The notes under the pieces were generated by a model. That model made no database searches, was not told the origin of the DNA, and saw only the letters and a program-made list of their open reading frames with translations. A program made the position numbers and the translations under genes. From Thermohalobaculum sp963721105 (GTDB lineage: Bacteria; Pseudomonadota; Alphaproteobacteria; Rhodobacterales; Rhodobacteraceae), in contig CAVRHY010000017.1 of NCBI GenBank assembly GCA_963721105.1, positions 186,001 through 250,000 on the forward strand: 64,000 nt of DNA, read 5' to 3'. Positions 34,611 through 44,221 of this stretch are shown one piece after another. The stretch's first letter is position 1. The number at the start of each line of letters is the position of its first letter.

Positions 34611-36295
34611 TGGCCGGGACGCAGCCGCGAAAGCTGTCGGATTTCGAGCCGCTGACGGCGGCCGAGCGGCAGGTGTTGTATGAGCTCGACACCGGGCAGC
34701 TCACGGTGCTGGGCGATGGCTCGCTGCCGGGGGCCGGCGCGGGCGATGACCGCCGGCTGCGCGCCCGCTTCGTGCGCTGGCTGGTGCTGGGCTGCGCCGG
34801 CAGCGGGCACCGGCTGCACGAGACGGGGTTGCGGGTTGCGCGGCGCGCTGATCGTCGGCGACGGGCCGGCGGGGGCCGAGACGCGCGGGCTGGACCTGGA
34901 GGGGTGCCGGCTGGAGCACGACCTCGTGCTGCTCGCCTGCCGGTTCGCGGATGCGCCGCTGCTGCGGGGCACCGATCTGCGCTCGCTGTTCCTGAATGGC
35001 TCGGCCCTGCCGGGGCTGTCGGCGGACAGGCTGGTCGCGGAGGGCGACGTGTTCCTGCGCGACGCGACGGTATCCGGCGAGGTGCGGTTGCTCGGCGCCC
35101 GGATCGGTCGGCGACCTGGACTGCGACGGCGCCAGCCTGACGAACGAGGGCGGCAACGCGCTGAGCGCCGACGGCCTCCGAACGGAGGGCGGCGTGTTCC
35201 TGCGCGGCGCGACGGTCGGCGACCTACTGGTCGACGCGGCTGACGCGGGGCGAGGCGTAAGCGCCGAGCGCCGAACGAGGGCACGTTCCTGGGCGCGACG
35301 TCACGGAGTCGGCTGCTCGGCACCCGGTGTGCACCGGCGCCAGGCTGACGAACGAGGGCGGCAACGCGCTGAGCGCCGACGGGCGCGCATCGAGGGCGGC
35401 TTTTCCTGCGTGCCGGAGGACGGGCACCCGGATCGCGGGCGTGCTCGACCTGACCGCCGCCGAGATCGGGCACATCAACGATCATCCGGGGTCGTGGCCC
35501 GGCAAGGGTGGCTGGTGCTCGACCGCTGCACCTATGGCGCCTTTACCGGGCACGGCGTCAGCGGGGAGGAGCGGCTGCGCTGGCTGGCGCTGCAGGACCC
35601 GTCGCGGTTCGGCAAGGATTTCTGGCCGCAGCCCTGGGAGCAGTGCGCGAAGGTTTTTCGCGAGATGGGGCATCCGGAGGATGCGCGGGCCATCCTGATC
35701 GACAAGGAGCGGCGGCAGCGGGCGGCGCGGCGGGCGCGCACGGGCGACCCGCTCGTGCGGGTCTGGCGGGGCGCCTGGGACGCGGTGATCGCGGCGACGG
35801 TGCGCTACGGGCACCGGCCGTTGTTCGCGCTCTGGTGGCTGTTCGCGCTGTGGCTGCTGGGGACCAGCGTCTACCTGGACGCCTGGCGCTCGGACGCATT
35901 CAAGCCGAAGAGCCCGGTGGTCCTGCGGAGCGCGGAGTGGATTCGCTGCGGGCATGGCACGGGGGAGAGCATCGCGCTTGCCGCGCCGGGGCAGGACGGC
36001 TCGGGGGACATGCGGATCATGGGTCTGCGCGACCCGGCGGTGCACGCCGGGCGGGCGGACTGCTTCATGCGGCAGGCGGAGGGGAGCGGGTATCCGGACT
36101 TCAACGCGGCGATCTACTCGCTGGACGTGCTGTTCCCGCTGGTCGATGTCGAGCAGCAGGCGAACTGGGTGCCCGACGACGACACGCCGGACGGGGCGGT
36201 CGCGAAGAAGGTCGTCTACCTGCAGATCCTCATGGGCTGGCTGCTGTCGTCTGCTGGCCGTCGCCGGGCTGTCGGGGCTGGTCAAGAGCGACTGA
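34610..36295 (+). pseudogene. Beta-helix-repeat membrane protein, multiply frameshifted
   Basis: The first frame starts at GTG 34610 (MAGTQPRKLSDFEPLTAAE) and is followed in other frames by repeat-like segments: LRGTDLRSLFLNGSALPGLS, VFLRDATVSGEVRLLGARIG, GDLDCDGASLTNEGGNALSA and EGGVFLRGATVGDLL. The latter pattern, alternating LxGARIxGDLxC and ANGL-like strands, suggests a pentapeptide-like right-handed beta helix. The C-terminal part is coherent: FWPQPWEQCAKVFREMGHPE, a basic linker, a membrane span LFALWWLFALWLLGTSVYLD, an extracytoplasmic part and a final span LLSLLAVAGLSGLV. At least five frame changes occur between ~34830 and ~36250. An exact 38-bp direct repeat (35137-35174 and 35345-35382) lies inside. 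Either a decaying gene or repeat-induced assembly errors. Function unknown. Confidence 0.6.
35137..35382 (+). repeat. Exact 38-bp direct repeat inside the beta-helix-repeat gene
   Basis: An identical 38-bp sequence starting CTGACGAACGAGGGCGGCAA and ending GCGCCGACGG occurs at 35137-35174 and 35345-35382, 208 bp apart. It encodes LTNEGGNALSADG, one rung of the predicted beta helix. Spacing is not a multiple of three, in keeping with the frameshifts between the copies. Confidence 0.85.
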
Positions 36296-36305
36296 GGGGC
36301 GGGCC

Positions 36306-38688
36306 TCAGGCGAGGGTGGCGAGGGCGTCGTCGAGGGCTTGCGTGACCTGGCGGGCGTGCTCGGGGCGGAAGGTCAGGGGCGGGCGGAGTTTCAGGACGT
36401 TGGCGTGCGGGCCGCTGGCGGCGATGAGGACGCCGGCCTCGCGCATCAGTTCCGCCGCGCGGGCGGCGAGGTCGGGGGCGGGCTCGTCGGGTGGCGGGGT
36501 CGCGGACCAGCTCGACGCCGTGGAAGAGGCCCTTGCCGCGGGTGTCGCCGACGATGGCGTGGCGGTCCGCCAGCGCGGCGAGGCCGGCGGCGAGCACGCC
36601 GGCCGGTCTCGGCGGCGTTGGCGAGCAGGGCCTCGCGCTCGACCGACGTCGAGGACGGCGAGGCCGGCGGCGGCCGAGACCGGGTTGCCGGCGAAGGTGT
36701 TGAAGTAGCCGAAGCGCTTCGCGAAGGCGGCGGCGATCGCCGGCGTCGTGATGACGGCGGCCAGCGGGTGGCCGTTGCCCATCGGCTTGCCGATGGTGAC
36801 GATGTCGGGGACGACGCCCGAATCCTCGAAGCCCCAGACGTGGTCGCCGAGGCGGCAGAGGCCGGACTGCACCTCGTCGGCGGCGATCAGGCCGCCGGCG
36901 GCGCGGATGGCGGCGTAGGCGGCGGGCAGGTAGCCCGGGCGGGGCGGTGTGGATGCCGGGCGCGTCGAAGATCGCGTCGTGCATGAACAGCGCCGGGCGG
37001 TGGCCGCGGGCGCGAAGCGTCTCGATGGCGTCGGCGACGAAGCCGGCGCAGGCGGCGCCCGGGTCTGGGGTCGCCGGCCGGCGGGGCCGCGGTAGAGGTC
37101 GGGCGGCGGCACGGTGGCGAGCCAGTCGGGGCGTTCGGCGGCAGGGTACTCGATGGTCGAGAGATGCGTCGTGGCGATCGTCGTGCCATGGTAGGCGTGC
37201 TCGGTGACGATGGCGCCCCGGTTGCCGGTGACCGTCGGCGCGATGCGGAGCGCGAGGTCGTTCGCCTCGCTGCCGGTGCAGGCGAAGAGGCAGACCGACA
37301 GGTCTCCGGGCAGGGTGGCCGCGAGGCGCTCGGCGTACTCGACGACCGCCTCGTGCAGGTAGCGGGTGTGCGTGTTCAGCGTTGCCGCTTGGCGGGCGAT
37401 CGCCTCGACGACGTGCGGGTGGCAGTGCCCGACCGAGGGGACGTTGTTGTAGCAGTCGAGGTAGTCGCGGCCGTCGGCGTCGGTCAGCCAGACGTCGCGG
37501 CCGCGCACGATGTGCAGCGGCTGGCGGTAGAAATGCATCGCGCCCGGGCCGAGCGCCGCCTCGCGGCGCCGGATCAGGGCCGGTGTGTCTGACGGCGTGA
37601 CGGGCGCGGTCTCGGGCGTGGCGGCCGAGCGCGGTGCGGCGAGGCCGCAGGCGGCGCGCAGGGACTGCGTCACCTCGGCCGGGTCGAGGGCCGCGAGGCG
37701 CCGGAGTGCCTCGACATAGACGGGCAGCTCGGCGTCGAGCAGCGACGACGGCGCGCCCGGGGCGGCGGCCTTCACGGCGGTCAGCTGGACCGTCAGGATG
37801 GAGCGGCCGAGCGTCAGGTCGAACAGCAGCGCGAGCTCGTCTTCTTCCAGTGGCACGATGGCGTGGAAGCCGGCCACGACGGCCGCCGCGGCCTGCGGGA
37901 AGTCGACGCGGTCCTCGGCGATGCCGGCCAGCGAGGTCGCCAGCTCCAGCACCAGCGGCGCATGCACCAGGTCGCCGAAGTCGATGACGCCGGTGACGGT
38001 CCCGGGCCGCTCGGGGTCGCCGAGCAGATTGCCGAGATGCGCGTCGTGGTGGATGACCTGGGCGCGGAGCTCGGCCAGGCGCGGCAGCAGCCGGGCGAGG
38101 CGGTCGAGCGCGGCGGCCGCCAGCCGCGCGGCCTCGGGCGGCATGGCGCGCCGGGTCTCGGGGGCGAGCAGCAGGCCGTTGGTCAGGTCCCAGGGCATGA
38201 ACTGCCGGGCGGCGGGGTGGAAGAAGCCGCGGAGCGCGTGGCAGAGGCGGCCCTGCAGCCGGCCGATCGCCGTCAGTGTCGCCGGAGAGAGGGGGCGCGC
38301 GGCGGTCAGCGGACGGCCGGGCAGCCAGCCGAGCACGCGCAGGATGTGCGGCGTCCCACCGGCGTCGGTGACGGTGGTCGAGAGCGCGCCCTCGCTCCGT
38401 GCGCAGGACGCGCGGCACGGGCAGGTCGGGGGCGACCGATTCGATATGCAGCAGCGCGCCTGTCTGGAAGTCGACGAGGGCCGGGTCCTCGTCGCGGCCA
38501 GAGACCTTGACGACGTAGCGGGCGCCCTCGGGCGTGGTCAGGCGATGGTTGCTGTCGCGCTCGCCGGCAAGGGGCTCGAATGTGCCGGAGAGGCCGTAGG
38601 CGCGCTGGACGGTCGCCGACAGGTCGGCCGCCGCGAAGTCGGGTGGCGCGAAGCCCAGCGCCTCGGCGGTGGCCGGGGGCGTGGTCAA
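36306..38688 (-). pseudogene. Fusion of aminoglycoside-phosphotransferase-like kinase and class-III aminotransferase, multiply frameshifted
   Basis: Read from about 38688 (a TTG; start uncertain), the N-terminal ~330 residues are an APH-type kinase domain: GERDSNHRLTTPEGARYVVK, HHDAHLGNLL (catalytic loop) and GVIDFGDLVHAPLVLELA. The rest is a PLP fold-type-I class-III aminotransferase: GRDYLDCYNNVPSVGHCHPH, ADEVQSGLCRLGDHVWGFED and the PLP-lysine segment IVTIGKPMGNGHP. GKPMGNGHP is typical of the phospho-lyase branch (ethanolamine-phosphate and 5-phosphohydroxylysine lyases). Kinase plus lyase in one chain would phosphorylate an amino alcohol and then eliminate phosphate; that is inference. 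Frame changes occur near 38400, between 37070 and 36945, near 36650-36600 and near 36500. The M23 peptidase domain found in some related fusions is absent. Confidence 0.7.
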
Positions 38689-39063
38689 CGCGCGGCGCCC
38701 GGCAGCCGGGCCGGTCGGACGGGGGTGTGCTGGATCATCTGCGACGCATATGCGAAGGCGTGCGGCGCGCCAATCCCCGCTGCGCCGGGCCATGGCCTTC
38801 CCGCCCCGAGCTGATCTTCCAGACCGACTTCTCCGGCCCGCCGCTCCAACCTGCTGCTCCGCCCCGTCCGTTCCGGCCCATTCGCCCGAGTTGCCGTTTC
38901 CAGAGCCGCTCCCCCGCCCACTGCTCCCCGACTCGCCGCTCCCCGACCCGCCGCCCCTGTCCGGTGTCTCCCCGATCCGCTTGCCGGGGCGGGAAGGCAG
39001 GGGCAGCGAATCCCGGGCGTGACGGGGATCGACGGCGGAGGTCGGAGCGGGGTAGAGGGGCGC
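38689..39063. other. Intergenic region between the kinase-aminotransferase gene and ybgC
   Basis: A 375-bp divergent gap. It contains a C-rich, low-complexity stretch at about 38870-38970 with repeated CTCCCCGAC-like units on the plus strand, and an 8-bp palindrome GCATATGC near 38747. No convincing gene is seen. It probably holds the promoter of the ybgC-tol operon. Confidence 0.5.
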
Positions 39064-39471
39064 ATGGTCGCGCACAGGCTCACCGTTCGGGTGTACTATG
39101 AGGACACCGACCTCGGCGGAGTCGTCTATTATGCCAACTACCTGAGGTTCATCGAGCGCGGGCGGAGCGAGGCGCTGCGCGCGCTGGGCATCGACCAGGT
39201 GGCGCTGAAGGAGGCCGGGCTGGTTTTTGTCGTGCGCCGGCTGACGGCCGACTATCTGTCGCCCGCTCGCTATGACGACCTGGTGGAGGTCGTCACCGAG
39301 ATCACGCAGATCGGCGGGGCGACGGTCGAGATGGCGCAGCAGGTGCGGCGCGATGGCGCGGTGCTGTTTCGCGCGACGGTGCAGGTCGCCTGCATGGATG
39401 CCGGCGGGCGGCCGCGCCGGCTGCCGACGGATGTGCGGGCGGCGCTCGTGCATGGATCAGCGCGAGGCTGA
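39064..39471 (+). CDS. ybgC: Tol-Pal-associated acyl-CoA thioesterase YbgC
   Basis: A 135-residue hot-dog-fold thioesterase, the usual first gene of tol-pal operons. VYYEDTDLGGVVYYANYLRF contains the catalytic Asp; FIERGRSEALRALGI and VVRRLTADYLSPARYDDLVE are family-typical. The ATG at 39064 is preferred over one at 39019 because it places the hot-dog start (HRLTVRVYYEDTD) at the normal distance. It precedes tolQ by 145 nt. Confidence 0.93.
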   Translation: MVAHRLTVRVYYEDTDLGGVVYYANYLRFIERGRSEALRALGIDQVALKEAGLVFVVRRLTADYLSPARYDDLVEVVTEITQIGGATVEMAQQVRRDGAVLFRATVQVACMDAGGRPRRLPTDVRAALVHGSARG

Positions 39472-39616
39472 GGCAGGGTTTTCAACCGGGGGTCGGTCCC
39501 GGGCGCGCGAGACCGTCGCAATTTGTGGCGGAATAGCGTATCGAGGCATATGAGGTGGTCGCGCCGGAGAGAGCCGAGAATCGGCCGGGCGGGCGCGACG
39601 GTGACTGGGGCAGGTT

Positions 39617-40426
39617 ATGACGGGCAGTATTGCCGCGATCGCAATGTTTGTCGCGCAGGCGGCAGCGCAGACGCTGGGCGCCGACGGCACGGCCGGGCTG
39701 GACACGTCGTCCATTCCCGATGCGGTCGGCAGCGCCGACTTCTCGGTCTGGGCGATGTTCCTGCGCGCCACGCTGGCCGTGCAGCTTGTCATGGCGATCC
39801 TGGTGCTGGCCTCGTTCTGGTCCTGGGCGATCATCATCGAGAAGGCGATGCTGTTCCGCCGGCTGCGGCGGCACTCGGCGCGCTTCGAGGAGAACTTCTG
39901 GTCCGGCCAGCCGCTTGACGACCTGTTCGACCGGATCTCGGGCAAGGCGACCAGCCCGATCGAGCGGGTGTTCGTCGCCGGCATGACCGAGTGGCGGCGC
40001 TCGTTCGGCGAGGGCGGGCTGATTCCCGGCACGCAGCAGCGCGTCGACCGGGCGATGACGGTCGCGATGGCGCGCGAGGCGGAGATCATCAACCGGCGGC
40101 TGCCCTTCCTGGCCTCGGTCGGCGCGACGGCGCCCTTCGTCGGCCTGTTCGGCACGGTCTGGGGCATCAAGCACAGCTTTAAATCGATCGCCATGCAGCA
40201 GAACACCAATCTGGCCGTCGTCGCGCCCGGCATCGCCGAGGCGCTGCTGGCGACCGCTCTGGGCCTGTTGGCGGCGATCCCCGCGGTGCTTGCCTACAAC
40301 CGGCTGATCGCCGAGGCCGAGAGCCTGAACGGGTCGATCGAGAACTTTTCGGACGAGTTCTCGACGATCCTGGCCCGCCAGATCGACCGCCACCGCGGCA
40401 CCGGCCGCGAAACGGAGGACGCGTGA
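39617..40426 (+). CDS. tolQ: Tol-Pal system proton-channel protein TolQ
   Basis: Inner-membrane MotA/TolQ/ExbB-family protein, 269 residues, that with TolR uses the proton motive force to energise TolA. Spans: VQLVMAILVLASFWSWAIII, and the two C-terminal helices ASVGATAPFVGLFGTVWGI and IAEALLATALGLLAAIPAVL that line the channel. A cytoplasmic loop (IERVFVAGMTEWRRSF) lies between. A TGATG overlap joins it to tolR. Confidence 0.95.
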   Translation: MTGSIAAIAMFVAQAAAQTLGADGTAGLDTSSIPDAVGSADFSVWAMFLRATLAVQLVMAILVLASFWSWAIIIEKAMLFRRLRRHSARFEENFWSGQPLDDLFDRISGKATSPIERVFVAGMTEWRRSFGEGGLIPGTQQRVDRAMTVAMAREAEIINRRLPFLASVGATAPFVGLFGTVWGIKHSFKSIAMQQNTNLAVVAPGIAEALLATALGLLAAIPAVLAYNRLIAEAESLNGSIENFSDEFSTILARQIDRHRGTGRETEDA

Positions 40427-40902
40427 TGGCGATGGGCGTGCAGATGGCGGGACGCGGCGGCGGGCGCAGGCGGCGCGGCCGCGGGGCGCGGCCGATGTCC
40501 GAGATCAACGTGACGCCCTTCGTCGACGTGATGCTGGTGCTGCTGATCATCTTCATGGTCGCGGCGCCGCTGCTGACGACGGGCGTGCCGGTCAATCTGC
40601 CCAAGACCAGCGCCGGCGCCCTGCCGTCCGAGCAGGAGGAGCCGCTGATGCTTTCGATCGACGCCGACGGCGTCGTCTACCTGCAGAAGGAGCCGCAGGA
40701 CTTTGCCACCCTGCCCGACAAGCTGGCCGCGGTGCGCGCGGCGCGCGGGCAGGGCTCGGGCGGCAAGGACGGGGGGCGGATCTATTTCCGGGCGGACAGC
40801 TCGCTCTCCTACGGCTTCGTTCAGCAGGTACTGGCGCTGGTGCGCAATGCCGATTTCGGCGCGATCGCGATGGTGCACGACCAGCCGAGGCAGACGGAGT
40901 AG
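40426..40902 (+). CDS. tolR: Tol-Pal system protein TolR
   Basis: ExbD/TolR family, 158 residues: a short Arg/Gly-rich cytoplasmic N-terminus, MSEINVTPFVDVMLVLLIIF with the essential proton-conducting Asp, and a periplasmic domain (LPKTSAGALPSEQEEPLMLS onward). The ATG at 40426 overlaps the tolQ stop; a GTG one codon upstream is also possible. tolA starts 3 nt after its stop. Confidence 0.94.
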   Translation: MAMGVQMAGRGGGRRRRGRGARPMSEINVTPFVDVMLVLLIIFMVAAPLLTTGVPVNLPKTSAGALPSEQEEPLMLSIDADGVVYLQKEPQDFATLPDKLAAVRAARGQGSGGKDGGRIYFRADSSLSYGFVQQVLALVRNADFGAIAMVHDQPRQTE

Positions 40903-40905
40903 GCG

Positions 40906-42100
40906 GTGCAGCGCGGTGCCGCGATATCGGGAATCCTGCACCTGGTGCTGCTGGTGCTGGCGATCTGGGGCGCGGACTGGTTCCGCGTCCGAGATCCGGT
41001 GCCGCTGAACGTCACCGAGGTCGAGATGGTCGAGGGGAGCGAGCTGGACGCGCGCCTGTCGACCGCGCCCCTCGTGCAGAGCGAGGGGCCGGCCGAGCTG
41101 GCGCCGCCCTCGCCGGGCGAGAGCGCGCCGGCGCCCGAGGCGCCGCCCGAGGACGCGGCCGACCACTCTGCCTCGGTGGCGCTGGCCGTCTCGACGCCGC
41201 CCGAGCCGCGCCCGGACGCGCCGCGCATGACGATCCCGCCGCCGCCGCGCGAGGTGCCCTCGGAGGCGCCGGTGCCGACGATCGCCGAGATTCCCTCGCC
41301 CGACCCGCTGCGCGAGCAGTCGAAGGAGCCGGAGAGCCCGCCATCGACCGAGCCGGTGCAGCCGCTGGCCTCGGTGCGCCCGCCGACGCCGTCGCCGCGG
41401 CCGCTGCCGCCGCCCGAAGCCGAGCCGGCGCCCGAGCCCGAGCCGACGGTGGCGCAGGAGAGGGCGCCCGAGCCGGAGGTGGCCGAGAAGCCGAAGCCCG
41501 AGCCTGCCGAGGTGAAGCCGCCCGAGCCAGCAGCCCGAGCTGGCCGCCGCCGAGCCCGAGGCCGAGCAGAGCGTGGCGCCGCAGGTGGCGAAGCTGCCCG
41601 TCGCCCGGCCCGCCGACCGGGCACGCGCGGCGCCGGCCTCGTCGAAGCCCGAGCCGGCCCAGCAGCAGGTCGCATCGGCGGACCCGGCGCCCGAGACCGA
41701 GAAGCCCGCGCCGCAGAAGCAGGCCGACCCGACGCCGGCGAAGCCGGCCGGCGGGTCCAGCCGCCCGACGGCGCCGCTGAACAACGGCGAGAAGAACGCG
41801 CTGCGGCTGGGCATCAAGAAGTACTATGTCTACAATGGCGACCGCTCGGACCGGTCGCTGCACGTGACAATACGCGTCCGGCTGGACGAGCAGGCAAAGA
41901 TCACCGGCAAGCCGGAGATGCTGAAGGCCGAGGGTGGCACGTCGGGCTCACAGAAGGCGCTGTTCGACGCCGGACGCCGGGCCTTGCTGCGTGCCGAGGC
42001 GCAGGGCGAGTTCGATCGGCTGCCAAAGGACAAGTACATGGCGTGGAGCGTTCTCAACGTCGTTTTCACCACTGAACAAGGGGTCGATTTCTCGTCATGA
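40906..42100 (+). pseudogene. tolA: Tol-Pal linker protein TolA, apparent frameshift in the Pro/Glu-rich region
   Basis: Connects the TolQR motor to Pal/TolB. GTG start at 40906; N-terminal membrane anchor ISGILHLVLLVLAIWGADWF; a long Pro/Glu/Ala-rich periplasmic linker; and a C-terminal TolA/TonB_C domain (LRLGIKKYYVYNGDRSDRSL ... YMAWSVLNVVFTTEQG). Near 41528-41534 the frame changes: CCCGAGCCAGCAGCCCGAG looks like CCCGAGCCGCAGCCCGAG with an extra base, after which PELAAAEPEAEQSVAPQVAK continues in the second frame to the stop at 42100. The joined protein has ~397 residues. As tolA is important for envelope integrity and its neighbours are intact, an assembly error is the likeliest explanation. 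Confidence 0.85.
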
Positions 42101-43446
42101 CACCGATCAGAGTTCTGCCGCTGCGCGGCGCCGTCCTGCTGATGCCGCTGCTGGCGCTGGCGCTGCTTGTTGCCTTCGCGGCGCGTGCCCAGACCGCGAC
42201 CGAGGGGACGACCATCGTCGTCGGCGATCCGAACTTCGAGCCGATGCCGATCGCCATCGCCGGATTTCTGGCGTCACCCGACCTGGCCGCGCAGGCCGAC
42301 GCGGTGCGCGGCGTCGTCGAGGCCGACCTCGAGCGCTCGGGGCTGTTCAAGATCATCCCGCGGAGCGCGCATGTCGCGCAGGTCTCGGACTTCAACGCCG
42401 TGCCGGCCTATGCCGACTGGCGCGCCATCAACGCCCAGGCGCTGGTGACGGGCCAGGTGCAGCAGTCCAGCGACGGCCGGCTGGTCGTGCAGTACCGCGT
42501 CTTCGACACGCAGGCCGAGGAGCAGCTCGTCGGCCAGCAGATCCTTTCCGACCCGGCCGACGCGCGGCGCGTCGGCCACAAGGTCGCGGACGGCATCTAC
42601 GTGCCGCTGACCGGCGAGGGGCCGTATTTCGACAGCCGGGTCGTCTTCGTGGCCGAGAGCGGGCCGAAGGGCGACCGGACCAAGCGGCTGGCCGTCATGG
42701 ACCAGGACGGCGCCAATGTGCGCTTCCTGCCGGACGCCTCGGGGCTGGTGCTTGGGCCGCGCTTCTCGCCGAACGATCAGCTCATCCTCTACACCAGCTA
42801 CAACACGGGCCAGCCCGAGCTCTACCTGATGAACCTGGACACCAACCAGCGCGAGCGGCTGGGCGCGTTCCCGGGCATGAGCTTCGCGCCGCAGTTCTCG
42901 CCCTCGGGCAACGAGGTGGTGTTCAGCGTCGCCGAGGGCGGCAATGTCGATCTCTGGGCGATGGACCTGGCGAGCCGCCAGCGCCGCCGGCTGACGAGCG
43001 ACGCCTCGATCGAGACCTCGCCCTCGTATTCGCCGGACGGCAGCCGGATCGTCTTCGAGTCCGATCGGGGCGGAAAGCAGCAGCTCTACATCATGCCGGC
43101 CGGCGGCGGCGAGGCGCGGCGGATCAGCTTTGGCAACGGCAGCTACGCGGCGCCGGTCTGGTCGCCCAAGGGCGACCTCATCGCCTTCACGAAGATCACC
43201 GGCGGGCGCTTCCACATCGGCGTGATGCGGCCGGACGGTTCGGACGAGCGGCTGTTGACGACCAGCTTCCTCGACGAGGGGCCGACCTTCGCCCCGAACG
43301 GGCGGGTCGTGATGTTCTCGCGCGAGACGGCCGGGGCGACGGGCGCCTCGCAGATCGTCAGCGTCGACGTGACCGGTCGCAACCTGCGCCGGGTCGAGAC
43401 GCCGGGGGCGGCGTCCGACCCCGCCTGGTCGCCGCTGCGCCAATGA
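42097..43446 (+). CDS. tolB: Tol-Pal system beta-propeller protein TolB
   Basis: Periplasmic protein, 449 residues, that binds Pal and TolA. Signal peptide with cut near AFAARA/QT; N-terminal domain (TIVVGDPNFEPMPIAIAGF) and a six-bladed WD40-like propeller with repeats such as FSPNDQLILYTSYNTGQPEL, SPSGNEVVFSV, YSPDGSRIVFESDRGGKQQL and APVWSPKGDLIAFTK. The ATG overlaps the tolA stop (ATGA). Confidence 0.95.
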   Translation: MTPIRVLPLRGAVLLMPLLALALLVAFAARAQTATEGTTIVVGDPNFEPMPIAIAGFLASPDLAAQADAVRGVVEADLERSGLFKIIPRSAHVAQVSDFNAVPAYADWRAINAQALVTGQVQQSSDGRLVVQYRVFDTQAEEQLVGQQILSDPADARRVGHKVADGIYVPLTGEGPYFDSRVVFVAESGPKGDRTKRLAVMDQDGANVRFLPDASGLVLGPRFSPNDQLILYTSYNTGQPELYLMNLDTNQRERLGAFPGMSFAPQFSPSGNEVVFSVAEGGNVDLWAMDLASRQRRRLTSDASIETSPSYSPDGSRIVFESDRGGKQQLYIMPAGGGEARRISFGNGSYAAPVWSPKGDLIAFTKITGGRFHIGVMRPDGSDERLLTTSFLDEGPTFAPNGRVVMFSRETAGATGASQIVSVDVTGRNLRRVETPGAASDPAWSPLRQ

Positions 43447-43595
43447 CCTCGCTGCGACGCGATGGCGCAGCGCCGGCAGGCCGCGGGGCCGCGTATTGCG
43501 CCGGGCCCGCCTCGATGCCGGGAAAATCCCCACTTGGGGGTGCGAGTGCCCCGCTATGGGCACGGGGAAAGTCGGACAGGCAAGGAGAACAAGGA

Positions 43596-44105
43596 ATGAA
43601 GCTGTTTCGTATAGCGGCGCTGGTGGCGGCGGTTGCGCTGGCCGGCTGCGCCGGCGAGCCGCCGCCGGACGCGAATGCCGACGCGGGCACGGGTTATGGC
43701 AGCGGCGCGGGGATGGTGCCCGGCCAGCCGGCGCCGAACACCGTCGAGTACTTCAACCAGGTCGTCGGCGACCGCGTGTTCTTCGGCACGGACGAGTACA
43801 CGCTGGATGGTGAGTCCCAGGACACGCTGCGCCGGCAGGCCGAGTGGCTGCAGGCCAACCCGGGCACCAGCGTCACCGTCGAGGGCCACGCCGACGAGCG
43901 CGGCACGCGCCAGTACAACCTGGCGCTGGGCGCGCGGCGTGCGAACTCGGTGCGCGAGTACCTGATGGCGCAGGGCGTCGAGCCCGGGCGGCTGAAGGCC
44001 ATCACCTATGGCAAGGAGCGTCCGGTGGCACTCTGCTCGGACGAGAGCTGCTGGTCGCAGAACCGCCGCGGCGTAAGCGTCGTGACCGGCTCGCCGGTCA
44101 GCTGA
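43596..44105 (+). CDS. pal: Peptidoglycan-associated lipoprotein Pal
   Basis: Outer-membrane lipoprotein, 169 residues, anchoring the envelope to peptidoglycan. Lipobox LAGC after a 17-residue signal; low-complexity Gly/Pro linker; OmpA-like domain with DRVFFGTDEYTLDGESQ, VTVEGHADERGTRQYNLALG (meso-DAP-binding Asp/Arg region) and NRRGVSVVT. AAGGAGAACAAGGA precedes the ATG. A 149-bp gap from tolB suggests its own promoter. Confidence 0.95.
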   Translation: MKLFRIAALVAAVALAGCAGEPPPDANADAGTGYGSGAGMVPGQPAPNTVEYFNQVVGDRVFFGTDEYTLDGESQDTLRRQAEWLQANPGTSVTVEGHADERGTRQYNLALGARRANSVREYLMAQGVEPGRLKAITYGKERPVALCSDESCWSQNRRGVSVVTGSPVS

Positions 44106-44112
44106 GTCCGGC

Positions 44113-44164
44113 GCCGGGCGGCGCGGCGGCGGTCCCGTGGGGCACGCGGGCCGCGCCGCCCGGC
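44113..44164. terminator. Strong hairpin between pal and cpoB
   Basis: GCCGGGCGGCGCGGC (44113-44127) and its exact complement GCCGCGCCGCCCGGC (44150-44164) with a 22-nt loop, followed by GGCGTTTT. It starts 7 nt after the pal stop. It may be a partial terminator or stabiliser that keeps pal expression above that of cpoB. Confidence 0.65.
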
Positions 44165-44221
44165 GGCGTTTTCCGCCGGAGCCGGCCAGGTAGCCGGGCA
44201 GGAAACCGGGAGGAGAGCAGG

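Noticed and set aside
35482..39453. Single 1323-codon minus-strand frame across the ruvB-ybgC interval
   Set aside because: Only parts of it coincide with the kinase/aminotransferase; other parts are antisense to the beta-helix gene and ybgC. It is a chance open frame that helped reveal the frameshifts.
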